A stretch of DNA of 64,000 nt from Thalassospira mesophila. Lineage in GTDB: Bacteria > Pseudomonadota > Alphaproteobacteria > Rhodospirillales > Thalassospiraceae. The DNA lies in assembly GCF_002115755.1 (NCBI RefSeq), contig NZ_JFKA01000001.1, positions 434,001-498,000 on the forward strand, given 5' to 3'. The notes beneath the pieces were generated by a model. That model made no database searches. It saw only the letters and a list, made by a program, of their open reading frames with translations, and was not told the DNA's origin. Made by a program: the position numbers and the translations under genes. Shown here piece after piece: positions 24,896 through 33,930 of this stretch. Numbering within the stretch: the stretch's first letter is position 1; every line of letters starts with the position of its first letter.

Positions 24896-25616
24896 CCTGA
24901 ACCACGTTTTAAAACCGGCGCAGGCGATGGTATTGGCCGCAGGATTGGGCAAACGCATGCGCCCGATTACCGACCATATGCCCAAACCCTTGGTCAAGGT
25001 GGCGGGCAAGCCGATGCTGGACCATGTTTTGGACCGGTTGGGCGATGCCGGGTTTGACAAGGTGGTGGTCAATCATCATTACCTTGGCGAAATGATAGCG
25101 GAACATGTAGCAAAGCGGGATTTTCCGGCTGTTATCTGTTCGCCAGAGGCTGAATTGCTGGAAACCGGTGGCGGGGTGCAAAATGCCCTGCCGATGCTTG
25201 ATGAAAATGCCGTGCTGGTCGCCAATGCCGATATGTTCTGGACCGAAGGCAAAGACCCGCTTTTCACCCGCATGATCGACGCCTTTGACGCCGACCATAT
25301 GGATTGTTTGATGGCGATTGCGCCCGTGAATGGTGCCTTTGGCTATGACGGGGCCGGTGACTTTTTTTGGCAGGTGGATGGACGGTTAAAACGCCGGGGG
25401 GAGGCCGCAAATGCACCGTATTTTTTCACCGGGGTGCAAATTTTAAACCCCCGGCTGTTTGATGGCATATTGCCGGGTCATTTTTCGCTTAATGTTATTT
25501 ATGACCGCGCACTGGCAAACGGGCGCTGTTACGGGCTGGTGCATGACGGGGGCTGGTTTCATATTGGCACACCCGAAGCCCTGCGCGATGCCGAGGATGC
25601 CATCGCCGCATCGTAA
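24885..25616 (+). CDS. murU: N-acetylmuramate-1-phosphate uridylyltransferase MurU
   Basis: The 243-residue protein is a sugar-nucleotide pyrophosphorylase. It has the donor-binding signature LAAGLGKRMRPITDHMPKPL near 17-36, VVVNHHYLGEMI further on, NADMFWTEG with the metal aspartate, and a C-terminal HIGTPEALRDAE segment. It takes MurNAc-1-phosphate from AmgK to UDP-MurNAc. The start is ATG 24885, which overlaps amgK by 11 bases; an earlier in-frame ATG at 24870 is also possible. The frame to 24777 is not used because it lies wholly within amgK. Confidence 0.92.
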   Translation: MSNNLNHVLKPAQAMVLAAGLGKRMRPITDHMPKPLVKVAGKPMLDHVLDRLGDAGFDKVVVNHHYLGEMIAEHVAKRDFPAVICSPEAELLETGGGVQNALPMLDENAVLVANADMFWTEGKDPLFTRMIDAFDADHMDCLMAIAPVNGAFGYDGAGDFFWQVDGRLKRRGEAANAPYFFTGVQILNPRLFDGILPGHFSLNVIYDRALANGRCYGLVHDGGWFHIGTPEALRDAEDAIAAS

Positions 25617-25748
25617 AACGGTTTTGGCAGGGTGCCATCGCGGCCATATTCGGGTTAGTCTGGGTTTTCGACACCATCGCTATTTTTACATGGATACCGG
25701 TTGCCGGAAGTGTCCGGTTGGGCGGGTTTAACTGAAACGGGGACGACA

Positions 25749-28700
25749 ATGACGGACAATCTGTTTTACATCCCGCCCGGTGCCCCGTTTGCCGATATGC
25801 TGGCCCGGCAATTATTGCGTGAAACGGCGGATCAACGGGTAATTCTGTCCGATACGTTGCTTTTGGTGCCCAATCGCCGGTCGTGCAAGGTGATGCGCGA
25901 TGCCTTTTTGCGCCAGACACAGGGCAAGGTAACCTTGCTGCCGACCATTCGCCCGCTGGGCGAGGCTGATGAAGACGAACTGGCGATGTTTGGCCGGGCT
26001 GATCAGGATGTTGTGCTTGATTTGCCGCCTGCCATTCCGGATTTGCAACGAAAATTGCTGCTCACCCGGCTGATCATGTCGCGCGCCGATTACAAGGGCG
26101 AAAAACCCACAGCAGATCAGGCGGCACGGCTGGCCGGAGAACTGGCCCGGTTTTTGGACCAGGTGCAAACCGAAAATTGCAAATTTGATGATCTTGAAGG
26201 GCTCGTTCCGGCCGAATTTGCCCAGCATTGGCAATTGACGCTGGAATTTTTGCAAATCCTGACCACGTTCTGGCCCAATATTCTGGCAGATCAGGGTGTG
26301 AGCGACCGTGCCGCGCGGCGCAATGCCATGATCGCGGCGCAAATAGAGCTGTGGGGCGTTAACCCGCCTGATTACCCGGTGATTGTGGCCGGGTCCACGG
26401 CGCCATTTCCGGCTTTGCGCACCCTGACCGGGGCGGTTTTAAACCTGCCGCAAGGACACGTGGTGTTGCCGGGGTTAATGACCGGCCTGTCAGCGGTGGA
26501 TTGGGCCGCCATTAACGATGATGCCGCCCATCCGCAGCATTTGTTAGCACGGCTGTTAAACCATATCGACCGTACAGCAGATGATGTTTTGCCGTGGGGC
26601 GGGAATGATACGGATGTTGACGCGGTTGATGCTGGTGGCGCAGTTGATGCCGGTGGCGCGGTTTTCGAAAATGCCGGGGGCAATGATACGCCTGTTGGGG
26701 GCGCGCAATCCTCGCCGTCCCGCATGCGTGATTTGTTTGATGAGGTGGCGGATCCTGCTGCATCAGACGGGCAAAGGTTGCCATTCGCGGCCAATCAAAC
26801 CGCTGTGAAACACAGTTCGGCCCGGTATGAACGGCGTCGTCTGGCACGCGAGGCTTTGCGGCCCGCCCAGACCACCGATCAATGGCGCTATATTGACGAT
26901 TTTGCACCAGACGTGCTGGATGGTGTGTTGCGGGTGGATTGTTCCGGTGCGCGCGAAGAAGCCGCCACCATTGCCCTGATGATGCGTGATGCGCTGGAAA
27001 ACCCGGCAAAAACCTGTGCGCTGGTCACGCCAGATCGCGGGTTGGCCCGCCGGGTGGCAACCGAATTGCGGCGCTGGGAAATTGATGTTGATGATTCTGC
27101 CGGGGTGCCCTTGCACGATACGGCCCCGGCCATTTTCATGCGTTTGGTGGTGCGCACGGTACAGGAGCAATTTGCCCCGGTGCCGTTGCTGGAACTGTTA
27201 AAACACCCGTTATGCGCGGCTGGTTTACCACCCGAAACGTTTCGCACGCAAACCCGCCTGCTTGAATTGCAAATTTTGCGCGGGCCCCGACCGGGGCCGG
27301 GGCTGGATGGTTTGGCCGACGCGATTGACGGTTGGCGCGATGAAACGATTGATCGCATCACCAGGGCCGATGCCACCAATGCTGCTCGCCGGATCGAGCG
27401 CATTCGCGATGATCATCAGCGATTGCATCAATTGGTAGAAGCCCTTGATGCGGCCTTGTCGCCATTGCTGGACCTGATGGCCGATAAAACCGTGCTGCCG
27501 GTCGAGGCCCTGCGCACCCATGTGCGGTGCTGTGAAACATTGGCGGCCAGCGACCAGCAAAGCGGGCCAGACCGCCTGTGGCGCGGTGATGCAGGCGAGG
27601 TCCTGGCTGATTTTGTTTATGAATTGTTACAGGCCTTGCCGGGCTTTGATGCCCTGCAAGGCGCACGTTACGGTGCGTTTCTAGATGCCTTGATGGCCGA
27701 CCGAGCGGTGCGCCCAAGGTTTGGTAAACATCCTCGCCTGTTTGTTTGGGGCACGGTCGAAGCCCAGATGCAACAGGCCGATTTAACCATTTTAGGTGGG
27801 CTGAACGAAGGCGTGTGGCCACCCGATGCCGGGTCTGACCCGTGGATGAGCCGCCCGATGAGGGCAAAATTTGGCTTGCCTGCGCCTGAACATCGCATTG
27901 GCCAGTCCGCCCATGATTTTCAGCAATTGTTTTGCGCGCCAAAAGTGGTGATGACCCGTGCGTTGCGCGTGGGCGGCACGCCAACCGTGCCGTCGCGGTG
28001 GTTGTTACGGATTGAAAACCTTTTACGCAAGTCTGGCGTGGCGATGGAAAAGGCGGACGCCGCACAGTGGCGACACCTGGCCGACCAGCTTGACGAACCA
28101 ACGGCGGAAATGCGGGTGCGCATTGGCCGCCCGGCACCGACACCGCCGGTGGCAGCCCGGCCCAACCGCCTGTCCGTCACGCAAATTGAAACATGGATGC
28201 GTGACCCTTATGCGATTTATGCCCGCCATGTTTTAAAACTGCAAAGTCTGGACGATATCGACCTTGACCCTGGCGCAGCAGATTATGGCAATTACATTCA
28301 CGAGGCGCTGGACCGGTTTATCAGCCAGTATCACGCCCATTTACCCGCCGATTCCGAAGCACGCCTGATGGACATTGGCGAGGAGGTCTTTGCGCCGTTA
28401 AAAGCCCGCCCCGGATTATGGGCGTTCTGGTGGCCGCGATTTGGGCGCATTGCCAAATGGTTTGTCCAGACCGAAGCCGGGCGACGCGATTCTTTGCGCG
28501 CATCCTATACCGAACGCAGCGGCAGCCTTGTTTTAGGATCGGGATTTGAAGTTTATGCCCGGGCGGACCGGGTGGATGTGCTGCGCGATGGCGGCATTGC
28601 GATTATTGATTATAAAACCGGTGTGCCGCCCAGTGCCAGGGATGTGATTAATGGCTTTGCCCCACAATTGCCGCTTGAAGGGGCGATTGCCGAACAGGGC

Positions 28701-29063
28701 GGTTTTAACGAGGTGGATAAAGGCCCGCCTGCATCCTATGCGTTCTGGAAGCTGTCTGGTGGGGACCCGGCGGGGGAAATTCGCGAAATTGATACCGCAC
28801 GGATGAAAACCACCCCACATGACCTGGCGCGTGATGCCGTTGCCGGGGTTGCCGCCCTTGCCATCGCCTTTGCCGACCCGTTAACCCCGTATTTAAGTGT
28901 GCCACACCCCGATAATGCCCCGAAATATTCCGATTATGTGCATTTGTCGCGCGCACGCGAATGGATGGGCAGCGAAGACGAGGGCGATGGTGAAATTGTG
29001 CGGCCTGTAACATCCGCGCCATCATTAGAACCAGCATCAGTTAGCGGCGGAGACGAAAAATGA
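25749..29063 (+). CDS. addB: Double-strand break repair protein AddB
   Basis: AddB is the nuclease subunit of AddAB, which processes double-strand breaks for RecA and recognises regulatory sites in DNA. The 1104-residue product starts at ATG 25749. The inactive helicase-like part (LLLVPNRRSCKVMRDAF near 38-54) leads to a C-terminal PD-(D/E)xK nuclease: H in GNYIHEALDRF near 846-856 and the DYKTG motif with ADRVDVL near 930-953. Near 290-330 there is a tandem repeat DAGGAV inside a low-complexity acidic linker. It overlaps addA by ATGA. The length is a little above the roughly 1000 residues usual in alphaproteobacteria, which the linker partly explains. Confidence 0.94.
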   Translation: MTDNLFYIPPGAPFADMLARQLLRETADQRVILSDTLLLVPNRRSCKVMRDAFLRQTQGKVTLLPTIRPLGEADEDELAMFGRADQDVVLDLPPAIPDLQRKLLLTRLIMSRADYKGEKPTADQAARLAGELARFLDQVQTENCKFDDLEGLVPAEFAQHWQLTLEFLQILTTFWPNILADQGVSDRAARRNAMIAAQIELWGVNPPDYPVIVAGSTAPFPALRTLTGAVLNLPQGHVVLPGLMTGLSAVDWAAINDDAAHPQHLLARLLNHIDRTADDVLPWGGNDTDVDAVDAGGAVDAGGAVFENAGGNDTPVGGAQSSPSRMRDLFDEVADPAASDGQRLPFAANQTAVKHSSARYERRRLAREALRPAQTTDQWRYIDDFAPDVLDGVLRVDCSGAREEAATIALMMRDALENPAKTCALVTPDRGLARRVATELRRWEIDVDDSAGVPLHDTAPAIFMRLVVRTVQEQFAPVPLLELLKHPLCAAGLPPETFRTQTRLLELQILRGPRPGPGLDGLADAIDGWRDETIDRITRADATNAARRIERIRDDHQRLHQLVEALDAALSPLLDLMADKTVLPVEALRTHVRCCETLAASDQQSGPDRLWRGDAGEVLADFVYELLQALPGFDALQGARYGAFLDALMADRAVRPRFGKHPRLFVWGTVEAQMQQADLTILGGLNEGVWPPDAGSDPWMSRPMRAKFGLPAPEHRIGQSAHDFQQLFCAPKVVMTRALRVGGTPTVPSRWLLRIENLLRKSGVAMEKADAAQWRHLADQLDEPTAEMRVRIGRPAPTPPVAARPNRLSVTQIETWMRDPYAIYARHVLKLQSLDDIDLDPGAADYGNYIHEALDRFISQYHAHLPADSEARLMDIGEEVFAPLKARPGLWAFWWPRFGRIAKWFVQTEAGRRDSLRASYTERSGSLVLGSGFEVYARADRVDVLRDGGIAIIDYKTGVPPSARDVINGFAPQLPLEGAIAEQGGFNEVDKGPPASYAFWKLSGGDPAGEIREIDTARMKTTPHDLARDAVAGVAALAIAFADPLTPYLSVPHPDNAPKYSDYVHLSRAREWMGSEDEGDGEIVRPVTSAPSLEPASVSGGDEK
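26625..26660 (+). repeat. 18-base tandem repeat in addB
   Basis: Two copies of an 18-base unit (GTTGATGCTGGTGGCGCA and a copy with two changes) lie head to tail and encode VDAGGA twice. They sit in an acidic low-complexity linker of AddB. Confidence 0.8.
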
Positions 29064-32000
29064 CCCGGAATGTTGATGATGGTGCGGCGGCTGTGACCGA
29101 TATTAAACGCCAGCCTATGCCGCCACTGGGCCATGATGGCGGCAGCGATGACCCTAATGTGTTGCAACGCCGCGCATCGGACCCGATGGCATCGGTTTGG
29201 GTGTCGGCATCGGCCGGGGCGGGCAAAACCAAGGTATTGTCGGACCGGGTGTTGCGCCAGATGTTATCGGGCACCGAACCGCACCGCATATTGTGCCTGA
29301 CCTTTACCAAGGCTGCCGCTGCCGAAATGGCCAACCGGGTGAATGAACGGCTGGGCCGCTGGGCCACCATGGATGATGTCGATTTACAGCGTGATCTGGC
29401 CGATTTGGCCGGAACGGCACCCGGCGCGGATGAAACCCGCCGCGCGCGCCGTTTGTTTGCCAGCGTGCTTGATGCGCCGGGGGGCATGAAAATTCAGACC
29501 ATTCATGCCTTTTGCCAGTCCTTGTTGCGCCGGTTTCCGTTGGAAGCCGGTTTGGCTCCGCATTTTGAAATTATGGACGACCGTACCGCTGCCGAAACGA
29601 TGACCGATACCCAGGAAGAAGTGCTGGCTTATGCGCGTAGCGGGCAAGACCCGATATTGGCCGATGCGCTTGCCGTGGTGACAGGGCAGGTTCGTGAAGG
29701 CGCGTTTGGCGATGTGATGCGCGATCTGGCCCGCGAACGGGGCCGGTTAAAACGCATGCTGGATGCGCATCATGGCCGTGATCGCATGTGTGACGCGGTT
29801 TATAAATCGCTGGGCGTCGCACCGGGGCAAACGGCGGAGATGATGTTGCGGGCCGCGCTGGCCGATGGGGCGTTTGACCGCGACGGGTTGATGATGGCAC
29901 TGGCAGCCCTTGAGGCCGGGACAAAAACCGACAAGGACCGCGTACCTGCACTGGTGCAGTTTTTGGAAAAAACCGATATTGATGCCCGTATCGCAGTGTT
30001 TAGCGATTATCGCACGGTGTTTTTCACGGCATCTGGTGACCCGCGCGCCAAATTGATTACCAAAAAGGCAGGCGAAAACCACCCGGCGGGGGCCGATGCG
30101 CTGGCACAGGAATGTGCCCGGCTGGTGGAACTGGAAAAAAATCGCAAGGCTGCGATGTTGGCGGAATCAACCGCCGCGCTGATTTGCATGGGCGAAGCCA
30201 TGCTGGCGCGTTATGCCCGCAAAAAGGCGCTGCATGCGTGGCTGGACTATGACGATTTGATTTTAAACAGCGTGCGGTTGCTAGAACAGCAGGCCGGGAT
30301 CGCCGGACCGGCAGAACAGGGCAGTATGGCGGGATGGGTGCTGTTTAAGCTTGACGAAGGCTTGGATCATATCCTGATTGACGAAGCCCAGGATACCAAC
30401 CCGGACCAATGGAAAGTTGTACAAATTCTGGCCGAAGAATTTTTCAACGATGCCAGCCACCACGAAGACAAACCCCGGACCATCTTTGCCGTTGGGGATG
30501 CGAAACAATCTATTTACAGCTTTCAGCGCGCTGATCCGGAAAAGTTTGCCGAGATGCGCCGCCATTTTGCCGGGCGTGCTGCTGAAATTGAAGCCGAATG
30601 GCGCGAAGTGCCAATGAACATATCGTTTCGGTCCACCGATGCGGTTTTGGGCGTGGTGGATAAGGTGTTTGCCGGGCCGATTGCCCGCCAGGGTGTGGGT
30701 GATGAAGGCCGCGATGTGGCCCACCTGGCCTTTCGTCAGGGCCATGCCGGGCGCATCGAATTATGGCCACCTGTTGCCCCGCTGGCACGCGAAGACCAGC
30801 AACCGTGGACGCCGCCCACCCGGATTGTTCGCCTTGATGACCCGGAAATAAGGTTGGCGCGCGTCATTGCCGGGCATATTCGCCATGCAATCGATAGCCG
30901 TGAAATTTTGTCCTCGCGCGGGCGCCCGGTGCGGGCCGGTGATTTTATGATTCTGGTGCGCCGTCGTACCGCCTTTGTTGACGAGGTGGTCAAGGCGCTT
31001 AAGGAACGTAACGTCCCCGTCGCCGGTGTTGACCGCATGGAAATTACCGAACAACTGGCCGTGATGGACCTGATTGCCTTTGGCCGGTTTTTGCTGATGA
31101 CCGATGACGATTTAAATTTGGCAACCTTGTTGAAAAGCCCGATCATTGGCTTTAGCGAGGAACAGTTATTTACCCTGGCCCATAACCGCAAGCGCACATT
31201 ATGGCATGCGTTGCGCGAACGGGTTGGGGACGACCCGGTGTTTGAGCGTGCTTATGGATTTTTGGCGCGCTGGCTGGGCCGGGTAGACTATGAACGCCCG
31301 TTTGAACTGTATGGCGAATTGCTGGGTGGGCGCGGGGATGATGCGCGTGGCGTGCGCGCACGCCTAGTGGGCCGGTTAGGGATCGAGGCCAACGACCCGA
31401 TAGACGAATTTTTGAACCTTGCGATGAATTACGAGGCCGAACATGCGCCAACCCTGCAAGGCTTTTTGCACTGGTTGATGGCGGGCGATGCCGAGATTAA
31501 ACGCGACTTAGAGCAAAGTGGCCGCGATGAAGTGCGGATCATGACGGTGCATGGGGCCAAGGGGCTTCAGGCGCCAATCGTGTTTTTGCCCGATACCATG
31601 CAGGTGCCGACCCAGGCCCCCAACCTGTTTTGGCAGGATAAGGACCAGTTAATGTTTTGGTTGCCGCGTGTGGCGCTGGAAAATGACCGGGTAAAGCTGT
31701 TGCGTGATGACATCGCCTTAAAACGCGATCAGGAATATAATCGCTTGCTGTATGTGGCGCTGACCCGGGCCGAAGACCGGCTGTATATTTGCGGTTGGCA
31801 GGGGCAGAAAACCCCGCCTGAACATTGCTGGTATAATTTGTGTGAAGCGGCCCTAAGCGATTTTGCATCACCCGACGCAATGGATTTCAGCATGCTTTCG
31901 CCCTCTGGCTGGCAAGGGGACGGGTTTGTTTGGAAAACGAAACAAAGCGTGGAGCCCAAGCTGGACAAGGTTGGGGCAGGGATGGTCGCCGATGGGGCAG

Positions 32001-32638
32001 AAACGTTAGCCAGTGATGAGGGAATGCGGAAACTGATCCGCGCTGCAGCCCCCGAAGAAGTGTTTCCACCGCGGCCCCTGGCGCCTAGCCGCCCGCTCGA
32101 AGACGAACCATCGGTGCAATCGCCGCTGGGCGGGGATCAGGGACAAAGTTTCAAACGCGGTATTTTGATCCATAAATTGCTGGAACTGCTGCCCGATTTG
32201 TCACCCGACCGCCGGTTTGATGCCGCCGAGCGGTTTTTAAGCCAGCCGGTGCACGGGCTGGAGCCCGATCAGCAGTTTGAAATTGCCAATGAAACACTGG
32301 CGATTTTCGAGAACCCAGAATTTGCCCCGATATTTGGCCCCGCATCGCGCGCCGAGGTGCCGCTGGTGGGGATTGTGGGCGGGGATGTGGTTTCGGCCCA
32401 GATTGACCGGCTGGTGATTGCGGGCGATGAAGTGATGATTGTGGATTATAAAACCAACCGCCCGCCCCCGCGTGACGTGGCACAAACGCCGATGGCGTAT
32501 CGGCGGCAAATGGCGATTTATCGCGATGCATTGACCCAGATGTATCCCGATAAAACCATTCGCTGTCATATTCTGTGGACCAACGGCCCATGGATGGTGG
32601 AACTGCCCGAAACCCTGATGCGAATGCAACGCGCTTGA
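29060..32638 (+). CDS. addA: Double-strand break repair helicase AddA
   Basis: AddA is the helicase and second nuclease of AddAB. The 1192-residue protein has the Walker A motif SASAGAGKTKVL near 48-59, LCLTFTKAAAAEMANRV (motif Ia) near 80-95, DEAQDTNPDQW (motif II) near 435-445, VGDAKQSIYSFQRADP (motif III) near 476-491, VHGAKGLQAPIV and the LLYVALTRAEDRLY (motif VI) near 895-908. A C-terminal nuclease domain follows with MIVDYKTN near 1131-1138. It overlaps addB by four bases, so the subunits are coupled. Confidence 0.96.
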   Translation: MTRNVDDGAAAVTDIKRQPMPPLGHDGGSDDPNVLQRRASDPMASVWVSASAGAGKTKVLSDRVLRQMLSGTEPHRILCLTFTKAAAAEMANRVNERLGRWATMDDVDLQRDLADLAGTAPGADETRRARRLFASVLDAPGGMKIQTIHAFCQSLLRRFPLEAGLAPHFEIMDDRTAAETMTDTQEEVLAYARSGQDPILADALAVVTGQVREGAFGDVMRDLARERGRLKRMLDAHHGRDRMCDAVYKSLGVAPGQTAEMMLRAALADGAFDRDGLMMALAALEAGTKTDKDRVPALVQFLEKTDIDARIAVFSDYRTVFFTASGDPRAKLITKKAGENHPAGADALAQECARLVELEKNRKAAMLAESTAALICMGEAMLARYARKKALHAWLDYDDLILNSVRLLEQQAGIAGPAEQGSMAGWVLFKLDEGLDHILIDEAQDTNPDQWKVVQILAEEFFNDASHHEDKPRTIFAVGDAKQSIYSFQRADPEKFAEMRRHFAGRAAEIEAEWREVPMNISFRSTDAVLGVVDKVFAGPIARQGVGDEGRDVAHLAFRQGHAGRIELWPPVAPLAREDQQPWTPPTRIVRLDDPEIRLARVIAGHIRHAIDSREILSSRGRPVRAGDFMILVRRRTAFVDEVVKALKERNVPVAGVDRMEITEQLAVMDLIAFGRFLLMTDDDLNLATLLKSPIIGFSEEQLFTLAHNRKRTLWHALRERVGDDPVFERAYGFLARWLGRVDYERPFELYGELLGGRGDDARGVRARLVGRLGIEANDPIDEFLNLAMNYEAEHAPTLQGFLHWLMAGDAEIKRDLEQSGRDEVRIMTVHGAKGLQAPIVFLPDTMQVPTQAPNLFWQDKDQLMFWLPRVALENDRVKLLRDDIALKRDQEYNRLLYVALTRAEDRLYICGWQGQKTPPEHCWYNLCEAALSDFASPDAMDFSMLSPSGWQGDGFVWKTKQSVEPKLDKVGAGMVADGAETLASDEGMRKLIRAAAPEEVFPPRPLAPSRPLEDEPSVQSPLGGDQGQSFKRGILIHKLLELLPDLSPDRRFDAAERFLSQPVHGLEPDQQFEIANETLAIFENPEFAPIFGPASRAEVPLVGIVGGDVVSAQIDRLVIAGDEVMIVDYKTNRPPPRDVAQTPMAYRRQMAIYRDALTQMYPDKTIRCHILWTNGPWMVELPETLMRMQRA

Positions 32639-32680
32639 CCTTTGGCCTCGGCCTGCCTACCTTTGCATCCATAAGCGGAT

Positions 32681-32710
32681 CGAGGTCGCCCGCTTGGGCG
32701 TTTGACCTCG
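32681..32710 (+). promoter_or_regulatory. Hairpin in the trxA leader
   Basis: CGAGGTC at 32681-32687 pairs with GACCTCG at 32704-32710, and an inner GCCC/GGGC continues the stem with a bulge. It ends 21 bases before the trxA start. No T tract follows, so it is more likely a leader structure than an addA terminator. Confidence 0.4.
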
Positions 32711-32731
32711 CAACAACTAGGATCTGACAGA

Positions 32732-33052
32732 ATGACAACGATTAAAGTATCCGATACGTCATTTGACTCTGACGTTATTGGCGCAGACGCGCCGGTCCTC
32801 GTCGATTTCTGGGCGGAATGGTGCGGTCCGTGCAAGCAGATTGCCCCATACCTTGACGAAATCGCCGGTGAACTTGGCACGAAACTGACTATTGCCAAGG
32901 TCAATATCGACGAAAACCCTAATACCCCGGCCAAATACGGCGTTCGCGGCATTCCGACCCTGATGATTTTCAAGGGTGGTGAAGTGTCTGCGATCAAAGT
33001 GGGTGCCATGCCGAAAAGTGCTTTGGTTGACTGGATCAATCAGTCGCTTTAA
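32732..33052 (+). CDS. trxA: Thioredoxin
   Basis: The 106-residue protein is a standard thioredoxin with the WCGPC active site (C31, C34), the [12 protein letters not shown] strand-helix turn and the cis-proline in GIPTLMIF near 75-82. The start is at ATG 32732; the earlier in-frame ATG at 32702 lies inside the leader hairpin region. It is placed after addA, 93 bases away, with a strong terminator downstream. It reduces cytoplasmic protein disulfides and ribonucleotide reductase. Confidence 0.96.
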   Translation: MTTIKVSDTSFDSDVIGADAPVLVDFWAEWCGPCKQIAPYLDEIAGELGTKLTIAKVNIDENPNTPAKYGVRGIPTLMIFKGGEVSAIKVGAMPKSALVDWINQSL

Positions 33053-33079
33053 TCGGCCATGTGTGGGCTTGAATATCGA

Positions 33080-33115
33080 AAAAGGCGGGCGCCACAAGGC
33101 CCCGCCTTTTCTTTT
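33080..33115 (+). terminator. Terminator after trxA
   Basis: A 10-base stem (AAAAGGCGGG and its complement) with an inner short stem is followed by TTTTCTTTT, 27 bases after the trxA stop. Confidence 0.85.
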
Positions 33116-33136
33116 GCCCGATAGCAGGAGAGAAAA

Positions 33137-33820
33137 ATGCCTGAAATGACAAAACTGACATCCGCAATAGACGGATTTGAATTTGATGCCTGGCACGGGG
33201 TACCCACCGGGCCGCGCAAAGGCGGGCTGGTGCTGATACAGGAAATTTTTGGTCTGGATCAATATATGATCGAGGATGCCAAACGTTGGGTCGCCGAAGG
33301 CTATGAAGTGTTGGTGCCATCGATGTTTGACCGTCAGGAGCGCGGTTTTGTGGCAGACCATGATGCCAGCGGTTTTGAAACCGGGCGTAAATATGCCGGT
33401 GATAATGGCATTGAAAACCCGGTGGCCGACGTGCAGGCCTGCGTGGACGCGCTTAAGCAGAACGGCCCGGTATTTTTAATTGGCTATTGTTATGGCGGGA
33501 CTGTTGCCTGGCGGGCTGCTGTGCAAATTGCCGATTTGTCAGCGGCAGTCAGTTATTATGGCGGCGGAGTCGCCGGGATTGCAGATCAGGCGTTGAAATG
33601 CCCGGTCATTTGCAATTTTGGCCGCAAGGATGCGCATATTCCGGCGGATGATGTTGCAGCCACGATCAAAAAAGCCCATCCCGAAGTGCCGGTCTATATT
33701 TATGAAAATTCCGGCCATGGCTTTAACAATGATGGCCGACCGGATTCGGACCTGGCTGATGCCAAACTGGCCCGTGCGCGTTCGGCGGCATTGTTTGTCG
33801 CTTGTGGTGCGGCGATCTGA
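33137..33820 (+). CDS. Dienelactone hydrolase family protein
   Basis: The 227-residue alpha/beta hydrolase has the dienelactone-hydrolase layout. The nucleophile is C118 in GYCYGG, the acid is D165 in FGRKDAHIP, the base is H194 in SGHGF, and E36 in QEIFGL matches the glutamate that activates the cysteine in DLH. True dienelactone hydrolases open cis-dienelactone in chlorocatechol breakdown; nothing nearby supports that pathway, so a general carboxymethylenebutenolidase-like label is safest. It has its own ribosome site AGGAGAG and lies between two strong terminators. Confidence 0.9.
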   Translation: MPEMTKLTSAIDGFEFDAWHGVPTGPRKGGLVLIQEIFGLDQYMIEDAKRWVAEGYEVLVPSMFDRQERGFVADHDASGFETGRKYAGDNGIENPVADVQACVDALKQNGPVFLIGYCYGGTVAWRAAVQIADLSAAVSYYGGGVAGIADQALKCPVICNFGRKDAHIPADDVAATIKKAHPEVPVYIYENSGHGFNNDGRPDSDLADAKLARARSAALFVACGAAI

Positions 33821-33872
33821 CCCTTGGCTCCGGTGTCTCTATACATCGCGCGCATAGCATACTGTCGCTGAA

Positions 33873-33910
33873 AAAACGGGCTGGCTGATGGTGTTCAGCC
33901 AGCCCGTTTT
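33873..33910. terminator. Bidirectional terminator (dienelactone hydrolase / chemoreceptor)
   Basis: A perfect 16-base stem (AAAACGGGCTGGCTGA and its complement) with a 6-base loop lies between converging genes, with A and T ends on both sides. Confidence 0.93.
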
Positions 33911-33930
33911 ATTGGTTTTGGGGCGGGGAA

